A stretch of 64,000 nt of DNA from Croceitalea marina (GCF_042684265.1 NZ_JBHULB010000008.1:186001-250000); one strand, 5' to 3'. Shown: positions 33,455 to 43,671, numbered from the stretch's first letter. The notes: generated by a model not told the origin, from the letters alone. Made by a program: numbers and translations.

Positions 33455-34810
33455 TCATTTAATTAAAACCTCTGCAACCGTTTTATCTGAAAATAAAATT
33501 TTTGCGGTAGCTGGCTTTATTTTTTTACTCCCTAGATATAGAATGGGTATGTGCAAGGTTGTATAAGGTTTTATAAAGATAGGTCGGTCGCAATAATCAT
33601 GTTCGGACCTAAAATCTGATGCCCCGATTCCAAAGAAATCGATTTTAACAATAAACTTGCCTACATTGCCCTTGTCAAGAGTTATGGGAATTTTTAGTTT
33701 AGTCCGCCCTTTTGCTCTAATCTTTTTTGGTGTTTTTGGTCTACTCGAAATTAGTGCTTTACCTTCAGGTTTTTTAGAACCTAGAGCTTCTAAATTGTGC
33801 TGCCTGCCTCCACCTAAATTGGTTGACCCTGATAGAACAAAAATACCGTCACCAGATACTATTGCCTGTGTTCCATGTCTTTTATGGTTTAAATCTGGCC
33901 AGCGCGACCACTCCTGAGATCTTGGATCATAGGCCTCGGTTATTTCTAGGGCATCAGTTCGTGTTAAACCATAAACCTCTTGTTCTTTGACCTCTCCGCC
34001 GATAACCACCAAGTGATTTCTAAAGTTCACCGTGGGAGCTCCCGCCCTTGGGGTAGGAATATTTTGATTTGATGGTAAGGTTCTCCAAGTATTTCTTTCT
34101 AAATCATAAACATCTACCTCAGCAATCGTTGGTATAAATGTACCTCCTTGCCCACCAGAAAGCCTACCTCCTGCGGCGTATAAGTTATTTTCAATTACCA
34201 CTCCGAAAAAGTGGTCTCTAGATCTTGGTGCATTTTCCAATATTTTCCATTCACCAGTTGCTGGATTATAACTATCCAACCAGGGTACAAAACCTCCATT
34301 ATGGCCTTTCGTGTTTCCTGCCAGAACATAGAAATTATCTTTAAAAACTACCGGTCCTGCGGCGCCTCTTCTCCTTTCCCCAGGAATTTCAGGCCCTTTC
34401 GTCCATTTTAAAGTTGTAGGGTCAAAGGCCCATATATATTGTTCAGGTATTTCATTTGGGTAATCATTTGTATTAAAAGCTCCTATTACCCATATCAGTC
34501 CGCCATAAACGGTAGCTTGAAAATGATTGAAGCTTTTTGGGGCATTGTTTTCTAAAGCCGTCCATTCATTTGATTTGTAGTCATATACATCAATGGTCCT
34601 TGCATTTTCTCGCCCTCCCATGAGATAAAATTTATCTCCGGCTTGCACCAAAGAATTCTCATGCCGAGCAGTATATGCTTCGCTTTCATCCAGATTATGC
34701 CATGATAGGTTTAGAGAATCTTGAATCTGAAAATTGCTAAAACTAGCCAAAAGATTTTGAGTGCATATAAATGCAATTAAAAGAACTTTGAGTTTGCGAG
34801 GTGAATACAT
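33455..34810 (-). CDS. Secreted kelch-repeat beta-propeller protein
   Basis: This 451-residue protein has a signal peptide (about residues 1-22) and roughly six kelch repeats between residues 50 and 340; each carries the G-G doublet and a Tyr/Trp ~6 apart (YLMGGRENA ... YVLAGNTKG ... YAAGGRLSGGQ ... VVIGGEVKE ... FVLSGSTNLGGG). A ~95-residue C-terminal beta domain follows. Kelch propellers of this type bind partners or sugars. It has no neighbour that explains its role and stands alone between hisS and a DUF6495 gene. Confidence 0.85.
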   Translation of the reverse strand: MYSPRKLKVLLIAFICTQNLLASFSNFQIQDSLNLSWHNLDESEAYTARHENSLVQAGDKFYLMGGRENARTIDVYDYKSNEWTALENNAPKSFNHFQATVYGGLIWVIGAFNTNDYPNEIPEQYIWAFDPTTLKWTKGPEIPGERRRGAAGPVVFKDNFYVLAGNTKGHNGGFVPWLDSYNPATGEWKILENAPRSRDHFFGVVIENNLYAAGGRLSGGQGGTFIPTIAEVDVYDLERNTWRTLPSNQNIPTPRAGAPTVNFRNHLVVIGGEVKEQEVYGLTRTDALEITEAYDPRSQEWSRWPDLNHKRHGTQAIVSGDGIFVLSGSTNLGGGRQHNLEALGSKKPEGKALISSRPKTPKKIRAKGRTKLKIPITLDKGNVGKFIVKIDFFGIGASDFRSEHDYCDRPIFIKPYTTLHIPILYLGSKKIKPATAKILFSDKTVAEVLIK

Positions 34811-34877
34811 CTTGGCATCAATATTTAACCAAGCAATGTATTTTTTGAAATGATGCTAGAGCAAAACAAAAGGTTTT

Positions 34878-35360
34878 TTATGTAGGACTCACATCTATAA
34901 TGTTCTCAAACCACTGGTATAGCTCACCTTTTGTGATTACGGCACCTTGCTGTATTAAATTAAATTTATCTAAGTTTTTATCTTCAGAATATGCTTTTGA
35001 TGCGGTTAAGTACTCTACGAAATCTGACTGAAAGTTTCTTTTAAACCAGTCAAAACCGATTTTCGTACGTAAATCGATTTCTGGATTGAGCACTTTTACC
35101 GAAATGAGTTTCATTTCTTTTTCGGTAAGGGCAAAGAGATGCATTTGTAATTCTGAAATATTCTCTAAATATTTTACTTTGGTAAGCACACCTTCCCATA
35201 CCAAGTCACTGAATACGTCCAACTCTTCTTCTGCAACCTCGGGCTTGTTTGCTTTTATTTCGGCCCACTCATCAGCAGTAATGGATTGCGTGGCCAAAAA
35301 ATTAATAAATTCAGGATGTAGTTCTTCTAACTGTTCTTTAGATAATCTTCTGTATTTCAT
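34878..35360 (-). CDS. DUF6495-like protein of unknown function
   Basis: This 160-residue soluble, acidic protein has no signal or membrane segment. It begins MKYRRLSKEQLEELHPEFINFLATQSITADEW, a pattern I associate with a flavobacterial uncharacterised family. It is alpha-helical by appearance, with many Glu/Lys and two Trp-centred motifs (ADEWAEI and LYQWFENIID). It follows the Oar-like receptor gene but is separated from it by a terminator. No function can be given. Confidence 0.75.
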   Translation of the reverse strand: MKYRRLSKEQLEELHPEFINFLATQSITADEWAEIKANKPEVAEEELDVFSDLVWEGVLTKVKYLENISELQMHLFALTEKEMKLISVKVLNPEIDLRTKIGFDWFKRNFQSDFVEYLTASKAYSEDKNLDKFNLIQQGAVITKGELYQWFENIIDVSPT

Positions 35361-35371
35361 TTTGCAAAAAT

Positions 35372-35400
35372 AAAAAGGTCATGCTTTCACATGACCTTTT
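35372..35400 (-). terminator. Terminator behind the Oar-like receptor gene
   Basis: The stem AAAAGGTCATG / CATGACCTTTT (35373-35383 and 35390-35400) has a 6-base loop, with A/T runs on both sides so that it can work in either direction. It lies 18 bp past the stop codon of the receptor gene on the minus strand. Confidence 0.88.
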
Positions 35401-35417
35401 AAAAATCTTTATTATTC

Positions 35418-38400
35418 TTAATAAAAAATATATCGAACACCAACTTGTGCCTGCCATCTAGAAAGTAATCTAGTATCAGCAGAAAAAGTATTTACTCTAT
35501 TTGGATCAAAAGTGAAAGTAGGTGTATTAGTATCATCAACCGTAACACCTAATAACTGATCAAAATCTTGACGCTCTACAACTCCCCAGTTAGAATTAAA
35601 CAAATTTCCAATATTAAGAACATCTAAACTTAATTGAAACTTATTTTTATCATTTACCTTAATGTCTTGAAGCACTTTCACATCCCAACGTCCTCTCCAA
35701 GGAGCCAACGCTCCATAACGCTCGGCATATTGACCTCTTCTGCCACTTAAATAATCATCTTGTTGAATAAACGATTCAAAAGCTTCAGCCTGGCCAGCTC
35801 CACTAAAGTTCATCTGCCCAATTTCACCAGCAGTTGGAATGTATAATAGATCATTAATGCTAGAACCATCATTATTAATATCACCTCCATAGATGTAATT
35901 AAAACGTCCACTTTGAGCATACTCGAAGAAAGATGAAATTGTTGTTCCTGTTTTAAATGCTTTAGAAATTACACCAATAATACGGTGCTTATCTCCATAA
36001 CGAGAATTAGATAATACATCTCTATTTGCATTACCAACAATAGCATTACCAGCAAAAGCGTCTCCAGTAATTTCAGCATCAATAGAATTAACTTCTCTTG
36101 CATCTAAATAGCTATATGCTAACTGAGTATATAAACCACTATCAAATGTTTTTTGCAATTTTAAAGTTGCATTCCAAATTCTCCCTTGATCAGAATTTGT
36201 AAAAACAAAAGCACTTGTTGGACCTCCAAATAATTGAGATTTATCTGAATTCTCATAAACAGCCCTGTTATCTGGACCCGTTAATGTTCCAGACGGGGCC
36301 CCTAGACCCCAATTCTGCACATGAGCAGCATTTATATCTTTTGTATAGGATAAATCGGCTGTTAATACAATTCCATTGTCAAAACGCTTATCTAGACCAA
36401 GGTTTGTTCTCCAAACTTGCGGCCATTGGAAGTCTGGATCAACTACTTGATAGAAAAAGAAATCCGTTCCTTGTACTTGGTTTCCTAACCAAACAAATGG
36501 AAAACGACCAGTAAACAAACCTGAGCCGCCTCTTAATTGTACAGATTGGTTCCCTTTAATATCCCAGTTAAAACCAACTCTTGGCGAAATCAACCAATCA
36601 TTGTTAGGCTATTGTTCGGAATCAATGTTTATTGTTTCATTAGTATCTGGGTCAAAATATGCAATGTCGGGTGCATATGTGCCACCCTCGGCTAGCGTTC
36701 CTCCTTTTCTTTCAATATTTTCTCCAACTAAATTAGCCGTATCAAAATATAAAGGTCTATCAAACCGAATACCATAAGTCAATTTAAAATTCTCATTAAC
36801 ATCCCATTGATCTTGCAAATAAAAAGATAACTGTCCGACATTGGTTTCAGCCAAAGACCAACCACCTGGGGTGCCATCTGCAAATTGATTATTATTGTTT
36901 GCTGTTGCAATGGCTGCATCAAATTGAGATTGATAATCAGCAACTAAAGCAGCTTCCCCAGCAGCATCTAGATTTCTAAAATCCGCTATAGAATTTGATG
37001 GGAAGAAAACTCCTCTTGCACCATAAAAACCCAAATTAAATGAATTATCAAATTGAAATTTTTCAAAAGAAAAACCAACTGTATACGTATGGTCACCTAC
37101 AAAAAAGTTCAAGTTATCAGTAACCTGAAAGACTTTTTGGTCTAGCCTATTATTAATAGAGAATGGTTCATGACCTGCAATGATATAGTTAGAACTTCCT
37201 GTTTCATCTAAAATAGTAATACTAGGTGCAGGTGTAGAAAATGGATTTCTAAAATCATCAAAATGAGTATAACCAATTTGCAACTTATTTGTAGCCTCAT
37301 TACTAATAGTACTGTTTAATTCTGCTTGTATAGATCTTATGTTGTTATTTATTTCATAACCAGCATTTTCAAACTGTAATGTTTGAGTACTTGGTCCACG
37401 GAAAGTAATTGCATCTCGGTTAGCTGGTAATCCTCTAGAGGCATTTAAAAAGTTATAAATCACCGCTAAACGGTTGTTGTTGTTAATATTCCAATCTAGC
37501 TTAACAATTCCTTTTGTAGATTCTTGATTAAAATTAAATCCTGTAATTGCTCCTGGATTATAAAATACATTATTTCCTTGAGCATCTTGACCAATAACAA
37601 CTTGCCTTAGAATATTATCAACCAGCTGTATATCTGTTTGCGTAACTCTAGATGTGCTTATTCCTGGTTGACCAACACCGCTTGGAACAAAACCATCGGT
37701 ACCAAGTTCTGTTAAATCATCTTTCTCAAAATTTACAAAAAAGAACAATTTGTCCTTAATTATTGGACCTCCGAGACTAAATCCATATTGTTTTTGCTCT
37801 AGACCTGTCTTGGTAACATCATCTCCATTAATTTTACCACCAGTTAAGTCATCATTTCTAAAAAAACCATAAGCAGTTCCATAAAAATTGTTTGTACCAC
37901 TCTTAGTAACAGCATTTACAGAAGCACCTGTAAAACCAGACTGTGTAACATCATAAGGTGCTGTGGTTACTTGTATTTGATCTATGGCTTCTATAGAAAT
38001 TGGAGTCGCATTAGTTTGACCACCAGGCTGTGCTGCATCTAAACCAAAAGGGTTATTAAAAATTGCACCATCCAAAGAAAAATTATTGTATTGATCGTTA
38101 CGACCACCAAAAGAAAGACCTGATGCTCCTGAAGAAGCAGCTGGCTCTAATCTAATAAAATCATTAGTAGATCTTGAAATTGTAGGTAAACGAACCAAAT
38201 CTCTTCTACTAACACTTGTTTCGGCACCAGTTCTATCGCTTCCAAAAGTACCAGACTGATCGGATACGACTACCACTTCGTCTAATTGTTGACTATCCGG
38301 CACCAATGCTATATTATAATTAAAGGTTTTACCTAAAGAAAGGAAAATATCATCCTTAATTACAGTTTTATAACCTACATAGGAGATAGTGACCGAATAA

Positions 38401-38624
38401 GGCCCACCAACTCTAAGGTTAAGTAGGTTATAACGTCCTCCATCGTTAGATATAGATCCAAAATTTGTGCCTGTTGGTGTATGAACTGCAACTATATTAG
38501 CTCCAAATAAAGGCTCGCCTTGTTCATCAACTACAGTTCCTCTAATATTAGAGGTAGTTACTTGAGCAAAAGCCGATGATACAAGTACCAATAGCATAGC
38601 CGCCAGAAGTGATTTTTTCTTCAT
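35418..38624 (-). pseudogene. Oar-like TonB-dependent receptor interrupted by an in-frame TAG
   Basis: The receptor would be 1,068 codons long. Codons 1-671 (38624-36612) encode signal peptide (cut after AFAQ), CarboxypepD_reg domain, plug (SFGGRNDQYNNFSLDGAIFN) and the first barrel strands. Codon 672 is TAG (36609-36611). The same frame then runs open for 396 more codons to 35418, giving the rest of the barrel and the aromatic terminal strand VGVRYIFY. The text around the stop (DSEQ-stop-PNNDWLISPRVGFNWD) is unbroken receptor sequence; a Leu (TTG to TAG) would fit, one base change. No frameshift or other damage is seen. A translation restart at the TTG at 36593 is possible but would lack a signal peptide. 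Function as a receptor is probably lost, unless the stop is suppressed or is a sequencing error. Confidence 0.85.
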
Positions 38625-38668
38625 AATGTTCTGAGTTAGATTATCTTAATAATAAGGCAAAATAAGGC

Positions 38669-38699
38669 AAAAAAAAAGAGCTATGCAGGCATAGCTCTT
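38669..38699 (-). terminator. Terminator of rpsF-rpsR-rplI
   Basis: On the minus strand AAGAGCTATGC / GCATAGCTCTT forms a perfect 11-bp stem with a 2-base loop, followed by a run of nine or more T's. It lies ~30 bp past the rplI stop and upstream of the receptor gene. Confidence 0.92.
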
Positions 38700-38726
38700 C
38701 ACAAGTTATTAACTTATTCTTAATAT

Positions 38727-39179
38727 TTATTTTGCTTCTGCGATGACTTCAAAAGGGAAATCAACAATAACTTCTCTGTGTAATCTTATCTGCGCATTAT
38801 AAGGTCCTACTCTTTTAACGGTACCACCTTGAATACTGATAAACTTTTTATCAATAGCTTGGCCAGACTTGTCAAGAGCTGCAGCTAAATCTATGCTTGT
38901 TACCGATCCAAACAATTTATCACCAGCACCTGTCTTTGCTGGAATCTTGATCTCTAACTCTTTAAGAGCATTGGCAACCTTTTGAGCCTCATCGATTACT
39001 TTTTTCTCTTTGTGCGCACGTTGCTTTAAATTTTCTGCTAAAACTTTTTTAGCTGACGGGGTAGCCAATGCAGCTAAACCTTGTGGAATTAAGAAGTTTC
39101 TTCCGTAGCCGTTTTTAACGGTAACCAAATCATCCTTAAAACCTAAATCTTGTACATCTTGTTTTAATATAAGTTCCAT
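38727..39179 (-). CDS. rplI: 50S ribosomal protein L9
   Basis: This 150-residue protein begins MELILKQDVQDLGFKDDLVTVKNGYGRNFLIPQGLA, the two-part L9 N-domain signature (G-x2-x2-V-x-V-x3-Y-x-R-N-x-L-x-P). A long linker helix (residues ~40-75) and the C-domain FGSVTSIDLAAAL ... GPYNAQIRLH follow. L9 contacts 23S rRNA near the L1 stalk and helps keep the frame. It is the last gene of rpsF-rpsR-rplI, the normal order in bacteria. Confidence 0.98.
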   Translation of the reverse strand: MELILKQDVQDLGFKDDLVTVKNGYGRNFLIPQGLAALATPSAKKVLAENLKQRAHKEKKVIDEAQKVANALKELEIKIPAKTGAGDKLFGSVTSIDLAAALDKSGQAIDKKFISIQGGTVKRVGPYNAQIRLHREVIVDFPFEVIAEAK

Positions 39180-39192
39180 TTTTCCGTCTTTA

Positions 39193-39489
39193 TTATTTTA
39201 ACATATCACCTACGTATGGCATCAATGCCAAATGACGTGCACGCTTTACCGCTTGTGCAACTTTTCTTTGATACTTTAATGAAGTACCTGTTAACCTTCT
39301 TGGTAAAAGTTTACCTTGTTCATTAACCAACTTCATTAAGAAATCTGGGTCTTTGTAATCGATGTACTTAATACCAGACTTTTTAAAACGGCAATACTTC
39401 TTTTGTTTTGACGTCTCTATATTTAAAGGAGTAAGATATCTAATCTCGCCATCCTTTTTTGATTTTGCTTGTTGTTGTAATGTTGACAT
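39193..39489 (-). CDS. rpsR: 30S ribosomal protein S18
   Basis: This 98-residue protein has the S18 core RYLTPLNIETSKQKKYCRFKKSGIKYIDYKDPDFLMKL and the very typical LLPRRLTGTSLKYQRKVAQAVKRARHLALMPY. The N-terminal leader (STLQQQAKSKKDGE) is Bacteroidota-like. S18 pairs with S6 on the platform of the 30S subunit. It lies 2 bp after rpsF and 13 bp before rplI. Confidence 0.98.
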   Translation of the reverse strand: MSTLQQQAKSKKDGEIRYLTPLNIETSKQKKYCRFKKSGIKYIDYKDPDFLMKLVNEQGKLLPRRLTGTSLKYQRKVAQAVKRARHLALMPYVGDMLK

Positions 39490-39491
39490 GG

Positions 39492-39830
39492 TTACGCCTT
39501 AGTTTTAAGTTTTGTTCTTCTTCTCTCTGCCCAAGCAACCGCGTGCTTGTCAAGTTTTACAGTCAAGAAACGCATAATACGCTCATCTCTTCTAAATTCT
39601 AACTCGTAAGGACCTATGGCCTCACCTGGAGCTGCAAATTCGAATAAATGGTAAAATCCACTTTTCTTGTTCTGTATTGGATAGGCTAATTTTTTAAGCC
39701 CCCAATTTTCTTTGGCTACCATTTTGGCACCACTCTTAATTAAGAAATCTTCAAATTTCTTAACTGTTTCCTCTATCTGAGTATCAGATAAAACGGGATT
39801 CAAAATGAAAACAGTTTCGTAATGGTTCAT
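39492..39830 (-). CDS. rpsF: 30S ribosomal protein S6
   Basis: This 112-residue protein starts MNHYETVFILNPVLSDTQIEETVKKFEDFL, the S6 N-terminal strand and helix. The middle WGLKKLAYPIQNKKSGFYHLFEF is the conserved S18-contact region, and the end is Lys/Arg-rich. It heads the rpsF-rpsR-rplI operon and is preceded by a near-perfect promoter. In other bacteria S6-S18 binds its own leader; the leader here is only ~15 nt, which argues against that type of control. Confidence 0.98.
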   Translation of the reverse strand: MNHYETVFILNPVLSDTQIEETVKKFEDFLIKSGAKMVAKENWGLKKLAYPIQNKKSGFYHLFEFAAPGEAIGPYELEFRRDERIMRFLTVKLDKHAVAWAERRRTKLKTKA

Positions 39831-39853
39831 ATTATATATTTATTTAAGGAGCG

Positions 39854-39884
39854 CAAAAGTAAACATAATTGTTTCTATTCACAA
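39854..39884 (-). promoter_or_regulatory. Predicted promoter of the S6 operon
   Basis: On the minus strand TTG (39882-39884) precedes, by 20 bp, the perfect -7 element TACTTTTG (plus-strand CAAAAGTA at 39854-39861). Start of transcription would be near 39848, about 18 nt before the rpsF ATG. Confidence 0.6.
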
Positions 39885-40077
39885 GAAATCTGAAAAATGT
39901 TCGTTATAAGTGCAAACATATCAATAACAGTTATTAACAATTTGAACCATAAACAACCCTACATCACGTCTATTACCAATTACACAACAGATTATGCAAT
40001 GTTTACATCTTTTGTTGCATCTCATCGTGTTTTTTATGTAATTTGCCGATGATTTAACCCCACAAATCACCCCATTT

Positions 40078-40770
40078 ATGAAACTAAAAAGTATTATTGT
40101 AGATGACTCTTCGATGCAGCGTATGGCTGTCGCAAAGTTAGTCAACAATCACCCACATCTTGCATTAGTGGCAGAGTATAGCAACGCTATCGAAGCCAAA
40201 AACGGCCTCAAGAATAATGAGGTTGACTTAATCTTCTTAGACGTTGAAATGCCTATTATTAGTGGTTTTGACTTATTGGAAGCTTTGGAGAATCCACCTC
40301 AGGTTATTTTAATCACCGGTAAACCGGATTATGCGCTAAGAGCATTCGATTATGACGTTACCGATTACCTACACAAACCCATTACACTTGCGCGTTTTGA
40401 AGCCTCTGTTAAAAGAGCAGTGTCAAAATACGAGCAAATCCACAGAGTTGATGAGGATGAGGAGCATATCTTTGTAAAGAGCAACCTTAAAAAACGTAAG
40501 GTTATCCTTAATGACATCAAATGGATAGAAGCCCTTGGTGATTATATAAAATTAGTTACCGATGAAGCCAATATTGTTATTCTTTCAACAATGAAATCTT
40601 TTGAGCAGCAATTGCCTGCCGAAAAGTTCTTAAGAATACACAAATCTTATATTGTTAATCTTGAGAAAATCGAGAAATTCAACAGTAAGAATGTTGAAGT
40701 GGGGGGAAGACAAATACCTTTAAGCAGAAACAAAAAGACAGAGCTTGCAGAAGCACTGGCAAACGTATAG
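40078..40770 (+). CDS. LytTR-family response regulator transcription factor
   Basis: This 230-residue two-domain regulator has a receiver (residues 1-115) with Asp9-Asp10, phospho-acceptor Asp55 in LIFLDVEMP, the Thr/Ser position in VILITGK and the conserved Lys in HKP; the C-terminal LytTR DNA-binding domain (about 130-228) has KKRKVILNDIKWIEALGDYIKLVT and FLRIHKSYIVNLEKIEKF. Such regulators usually pair with a LytS/YehU-type histidine kinase, but none is beside it, so it is an orphan here. Target genes cannot be told. It ends one base before convergent priA. Confidence 0.96.
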   Translation: MKLKSIIVDDSSMQRMAVAKLVNNHPHLALVAEYSNAIEAKNGLKNNEVDLIFLDVEMPIISGFDLLEALENPPQVILITGKPDYALRAFDYDVTDYLHKPITLARFEASVKRAVSKYEQIHRVDEDEEHIFVKSNLKKRKVILNDIKWIEALGDYIKLVTDEANIVILSTMKSFEQQLPAEKFLRIHKSYIVNLEKIEKFNSKNVEVGGRQIPLSRNKKTELAEALANV

Positions 40771-43227
40771 TTAAATGTGGTCTACATTGTAGATTACCTT
40801 AACACTCTTATATTGTGAAATAGCATTAAAAGACTTTTCAATTCTTTTAATGCTATTTTTTGTTTGGGCCACCGGCTTTTCTTTTTGCACCTTTAAAATA
40901 ATGTTCTTAAGATATAAGCGTCTAATTCTTGAAACTACTGGAAATTCAGGGCCTAAAACAGTGTCTTTTAACACATTTCTTAAAGAGTTTGCAAACCATT
41001 GCGAAGCTTCGTTCAGTTTGTTGTAATCTTTATCTTTAAGGGTAATTTTGATGATTCTTAGCTCTGGTGGGTAGTTATACTGCTCGCGTTCGTAAATCTG
41101 TTCTTCATACATTTTTTCATAATCCGTACTGGATACTTGCTGTAATATTTGGTGATAGGGATTATAGGTCTGTATTAAAACCTTACCTCTCTTTTTTGTC
41201 CGTCCTGCCCTACCTGCAACTTGGGTCAATAATTGAAAACTGCGCTCGTGCGCTCTATAATCTGGAAAATTCAGCAAACTATCGGCGTTCATGATACCGA
41301 CAAGGCTTACATTTCTAAAATCGAGCCCTTTGGTAACCATTTGAGTACCTACCAAAATATCCATTTCTTGCTGTTCAAAAGAAGTAATTATCTTTTCATA
41401 AGCGTATTTACCACGGGTAGTATCCAAATCCATACGACCTACTTTAGCTTCAGGAAAAAGTATCTCTAATTCTTGCTGCACTTGTTCCGTTCCAAATCCC
41501 TTTTTATCTAAAGTACTATTACCACAAGCTTCACAGGCCAATTGTAGAGCCATATGATAACCGCAATAATGGCATCTAAGTTGATTCTTGAACTGATGAT
41601 AGGTCAAACTCACATCACAGTTCGGACATTGCGATGAATGACCACAAGTGGTACACTCTATAATCGGCGCAAAACCACGTCTATTTTGAAATAGTATTAT
41701 TTGCTCACCTTCATTTAGCGCTTCCGATATCGTTTCTTGTAAACGTTCTGAAAAATGACCTTTCATACGTTTTTTACGGGTAGCTTCCTTAATATCGACC
41801 AATTCTATTGCTGGCATCAAAACATTACCATAGCGCTGCTTCATTTCTGCCAAACCATATTTACCTTTTTTTGCGTTTTTATAGCTTTCAATGCTTGGCG
41901 TTGCAGAACCCAGAACACATTTACAATTCTGAAAATTTGCCAATACTATGGCAGCGTCTCTCGCATGATAACGCGGAGCTGGGTCGAACTGTTTAAATGA
42001 AGACTCATGTTCTTCGTCAACAACGATAAGACCTAGATTAGAAAAAGGTAAAAACAAAGCAGACCTTGCCCCTATCACAATCTGGGCTTTCTCTTGGTGA
42101 TTTAATACATTGTTCCAAGTCTCAACACGTTCATGTATACTGTATTTTGAATGGTAAACCGCTACTTTATTTCCGAAATAAGCCTGTAACCGGTTGATAA
42201 GTTGCGAAGTCAGTGCAATTTCAGGCAGTAGATAAAGTGCTTGTTTACCTTCACTTAGAACCTGCTCTATTAATTTAATGTATACCTCGGTCTTACCCGA
42301 AGAGGTTACCCCATAAAGCAGGCAAACCTTATTGTCTTGAAAACTGTTTTGTATTGTTTTAAAAGCTTTTTTTTGCTCGTTATTTAGGTTTAGTCGCCCC
42401 TGTATTTGACCAGAACAGTCATAACCAACCCTATCTGTTTTAATCTGATACTCATCTAAAATCCCTTTAGTAATAAGGGATTTTATAACGGCTTTTGAAC
42501 CTCCACTCTCTTTCTCTAAGTCTGTAACTTTAATAGGTTTTTTTGTTTTGGCCTGTAATGAAAATAGTGAAAGTACAACCTGACTTTGTTTAGGAGCCCT
42601 TGTTAAACTGTTCAGTAATTCCTCTAATTTTTCTTCTGAATCATACGCCTCGCCTAAACGCACATACCTGACCAATTTAGGTTTGTACTGCTCGTAAATC
42701 TCCTCTTTTAGCTGGATTGCCCTTTTTTCGACAAGTTTGTTTACTAGCGGAAGTACATTTTTCCGGTCAACAATAGCTACAATCTCACTAATTTTTAAGG
42801 CAGATTGATGTCGAAGGGCTTCTAAAATCAAGAATTCCTCATCCTTTAATTGCAATTCGTCAATTTCCTCTATTCTATTGGGCAAAACTAAGGTCTCACT
42901 CTCCAATAAAAAGGCAGAAGGCAAAGCACTGCGCACTACTTCCCCAAGGGTACACATGTAATAATCGGCTATCCACTGCCAATGTTTTAATTGAACAGCG
43001 GTAACAATGGGCCTATCGTCTAAAATTTGATGAATTTCCTTTGGTTCATAAACTTGAGGAGGGGAATTATGAATTCTGTAGACCAGAGCAGTATAAATCT
43101 TTGATTTTCCAAAAGGAACGGCAACACGCATACCCACTTTTAAAAAATCTGATTCCTGTTCAGAAATTTTATAGGTAAAAAGCTTCTCCAAAGGAATGGG
43201 AAGCACAACGTCTATAAAATGTTCCAT
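40771..43227 (-). CDS. priA: Primosomal protein N' (replication restart helicase PriA)
   Basis: PriA recognises abandoned forks and reloads the replicative helicase. The 818-residue protein has the N-terminal 3'-DNA-end-binding domain (residues 1-110), Walker A GVTSSGKTEVY (~309-319), Walker B DEEH, motif III GSATPSIES, a zinc region with eight cysteines in four C-x2-C pairs (about 523-570), and the C-terminal helicase half with QMVTKGLDF and QVAGRAGR. It is the last gene of a nadC-YihY-DUF2147-priA minus-strand run and is convergent with the response regulator. Confidence 0.98.
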   Translation of the reverse strand: MEHFIDVVLPIPLEKLFTYKISEQESDFLKVGMRVAVPFGKSKIYTALVYRIHNSPPQVYEPKEIHQILDDRPIVTAVQLKHWQWIADYYMCTLGEVVRSALPSAFLLESETLVLPNRIEEIDELQLKDEEFLILEALRHQSALKISEIVAIVDRKNVLPLVNKLVEKRAIQLKEEIYEQYKPKLVRYVRLGEAYDSEEKLEELLNSLTRAPKQSQVVLSLFSLQAKTKKPIKVTDLEKESGGSKAVIKSLITKGILDEYQIKTDRVGYDCSGQIQGRLNLNNEQKKAFKTIQNSFQDNKVCLLYGVTSSGKTEVYIKLIEQVLSEGKQALYLLPEIALTSQLINRLQAYFGNKVAVYHSKYSIHERVETWNNVLNHQEKAQIVIGARSALFLPFSNLGLIVVDEEHESSFKQFDPAPRYHARDAAIVLANFQNCKCVLGSATPSIESYKNAKKGKYGLAEMKQRYGNVLMPAIELVDIKEATRKKRMKGHFSERLQETISEALNEGEQIILFQNRRGFAPIIECTTCGHSSQCPNCDVSLTYHQFKNQLRCHYCGYHMALQLACEACGNSTLDKKGFGTEQVQQELEILFPEAKVGRMDLDTTRGKYAYEKIITSFEQQEMDILVGTQMVTKGLDFRNVSLVGIMNADSLLNFPDYRAHERSFQLLTQVAGRAGRTKKRGKVLIQTYNPYHQILQQVSSTDYEKMYEEQIYEREQYNYPPELRIIKITLKDKDYNKLNEASQWFANSLRNVLKDTVLGPEFPVVSRIRRLYLKNIILKVQKEKPVAQTKNSIKRIEKSFNAISQYKSVKVIYNVDHI

Positions 43228-43233
43228 GTTAAA

Positions 43234-43671
43234 CTATTCTTGAAACCTAAGCCAAGTTTGTGTGCGATATAAAAAAGCGAGATAACCTCTGACCTTCAAC
43301 TTATCCGGGTCATCTGGGTCTAGCCATATTTTGCCTCGAAAAGTCATAGCTTGTTCTGGGTCAAAAAGTTTTTTACCCTTATAAACCCCTTTATCGGTCT
43401 CTTTGAATGAAAAAATAATCTGCATTCCCTCAACGGGTTTATCCTTCAATTCTCCTTCACATTTAATACAAAGGGCATTTTCCTTTCCTTTTTCCAATAT
43501 TTTAAGCACCCTGCCCTGCAACAAACCATCTTCTTTATAAAGTTCTACGATAGCTTTGGTAATTCCGTTTCTGTCATCAATAGTTCTCCATTTGCCCACA
43601 ATGCTTTGTGAGGAAAGAAATTGAATATTAAGGCATACAATTACTAGGCTAAAACAATGTCTAATTCTCAA
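43234..43671 (-). CDS. DUF2147 family secreted protein
   Basis: This 145-residue protein has a signal peptide (HCFSLVIVCLNIQFLSSQS) and the DUF2147 pattern: VGKWRTIDDRNG at the N-terminus of the mature part, ALCIKCEGELKDKPVEGMQII in the middle with a C-x-x-C pair, and the end LKVRGYLAFLYRTQTWLR. The fold is probably a small beta barrel; the function is unknown. It overlaps the YihY-like gene by 11 bp and lies 6 bp before priA. Confidence 0.92.
   Translation of the reverse strand: MRIRHCFSLVIVCLNIQFLSSQSIVGKWRTIDDRNGITKAIVELYKEDGLLQGRVLKILEKGKENALCIKCEGELKDKPVEGMQIIFSFKETDKGVYKGKKLFDPEQAMTFRGKIWLDPDDPDKLKVRGYLAFLYRTQTWLRFQE

Noticed and set aside
38641..38672. Short repeat AATAAGGCAA twice near the receptor start
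   Set aside because: Two copies only 11 bp apart are too little to call a repeat family or phase-variable tract.
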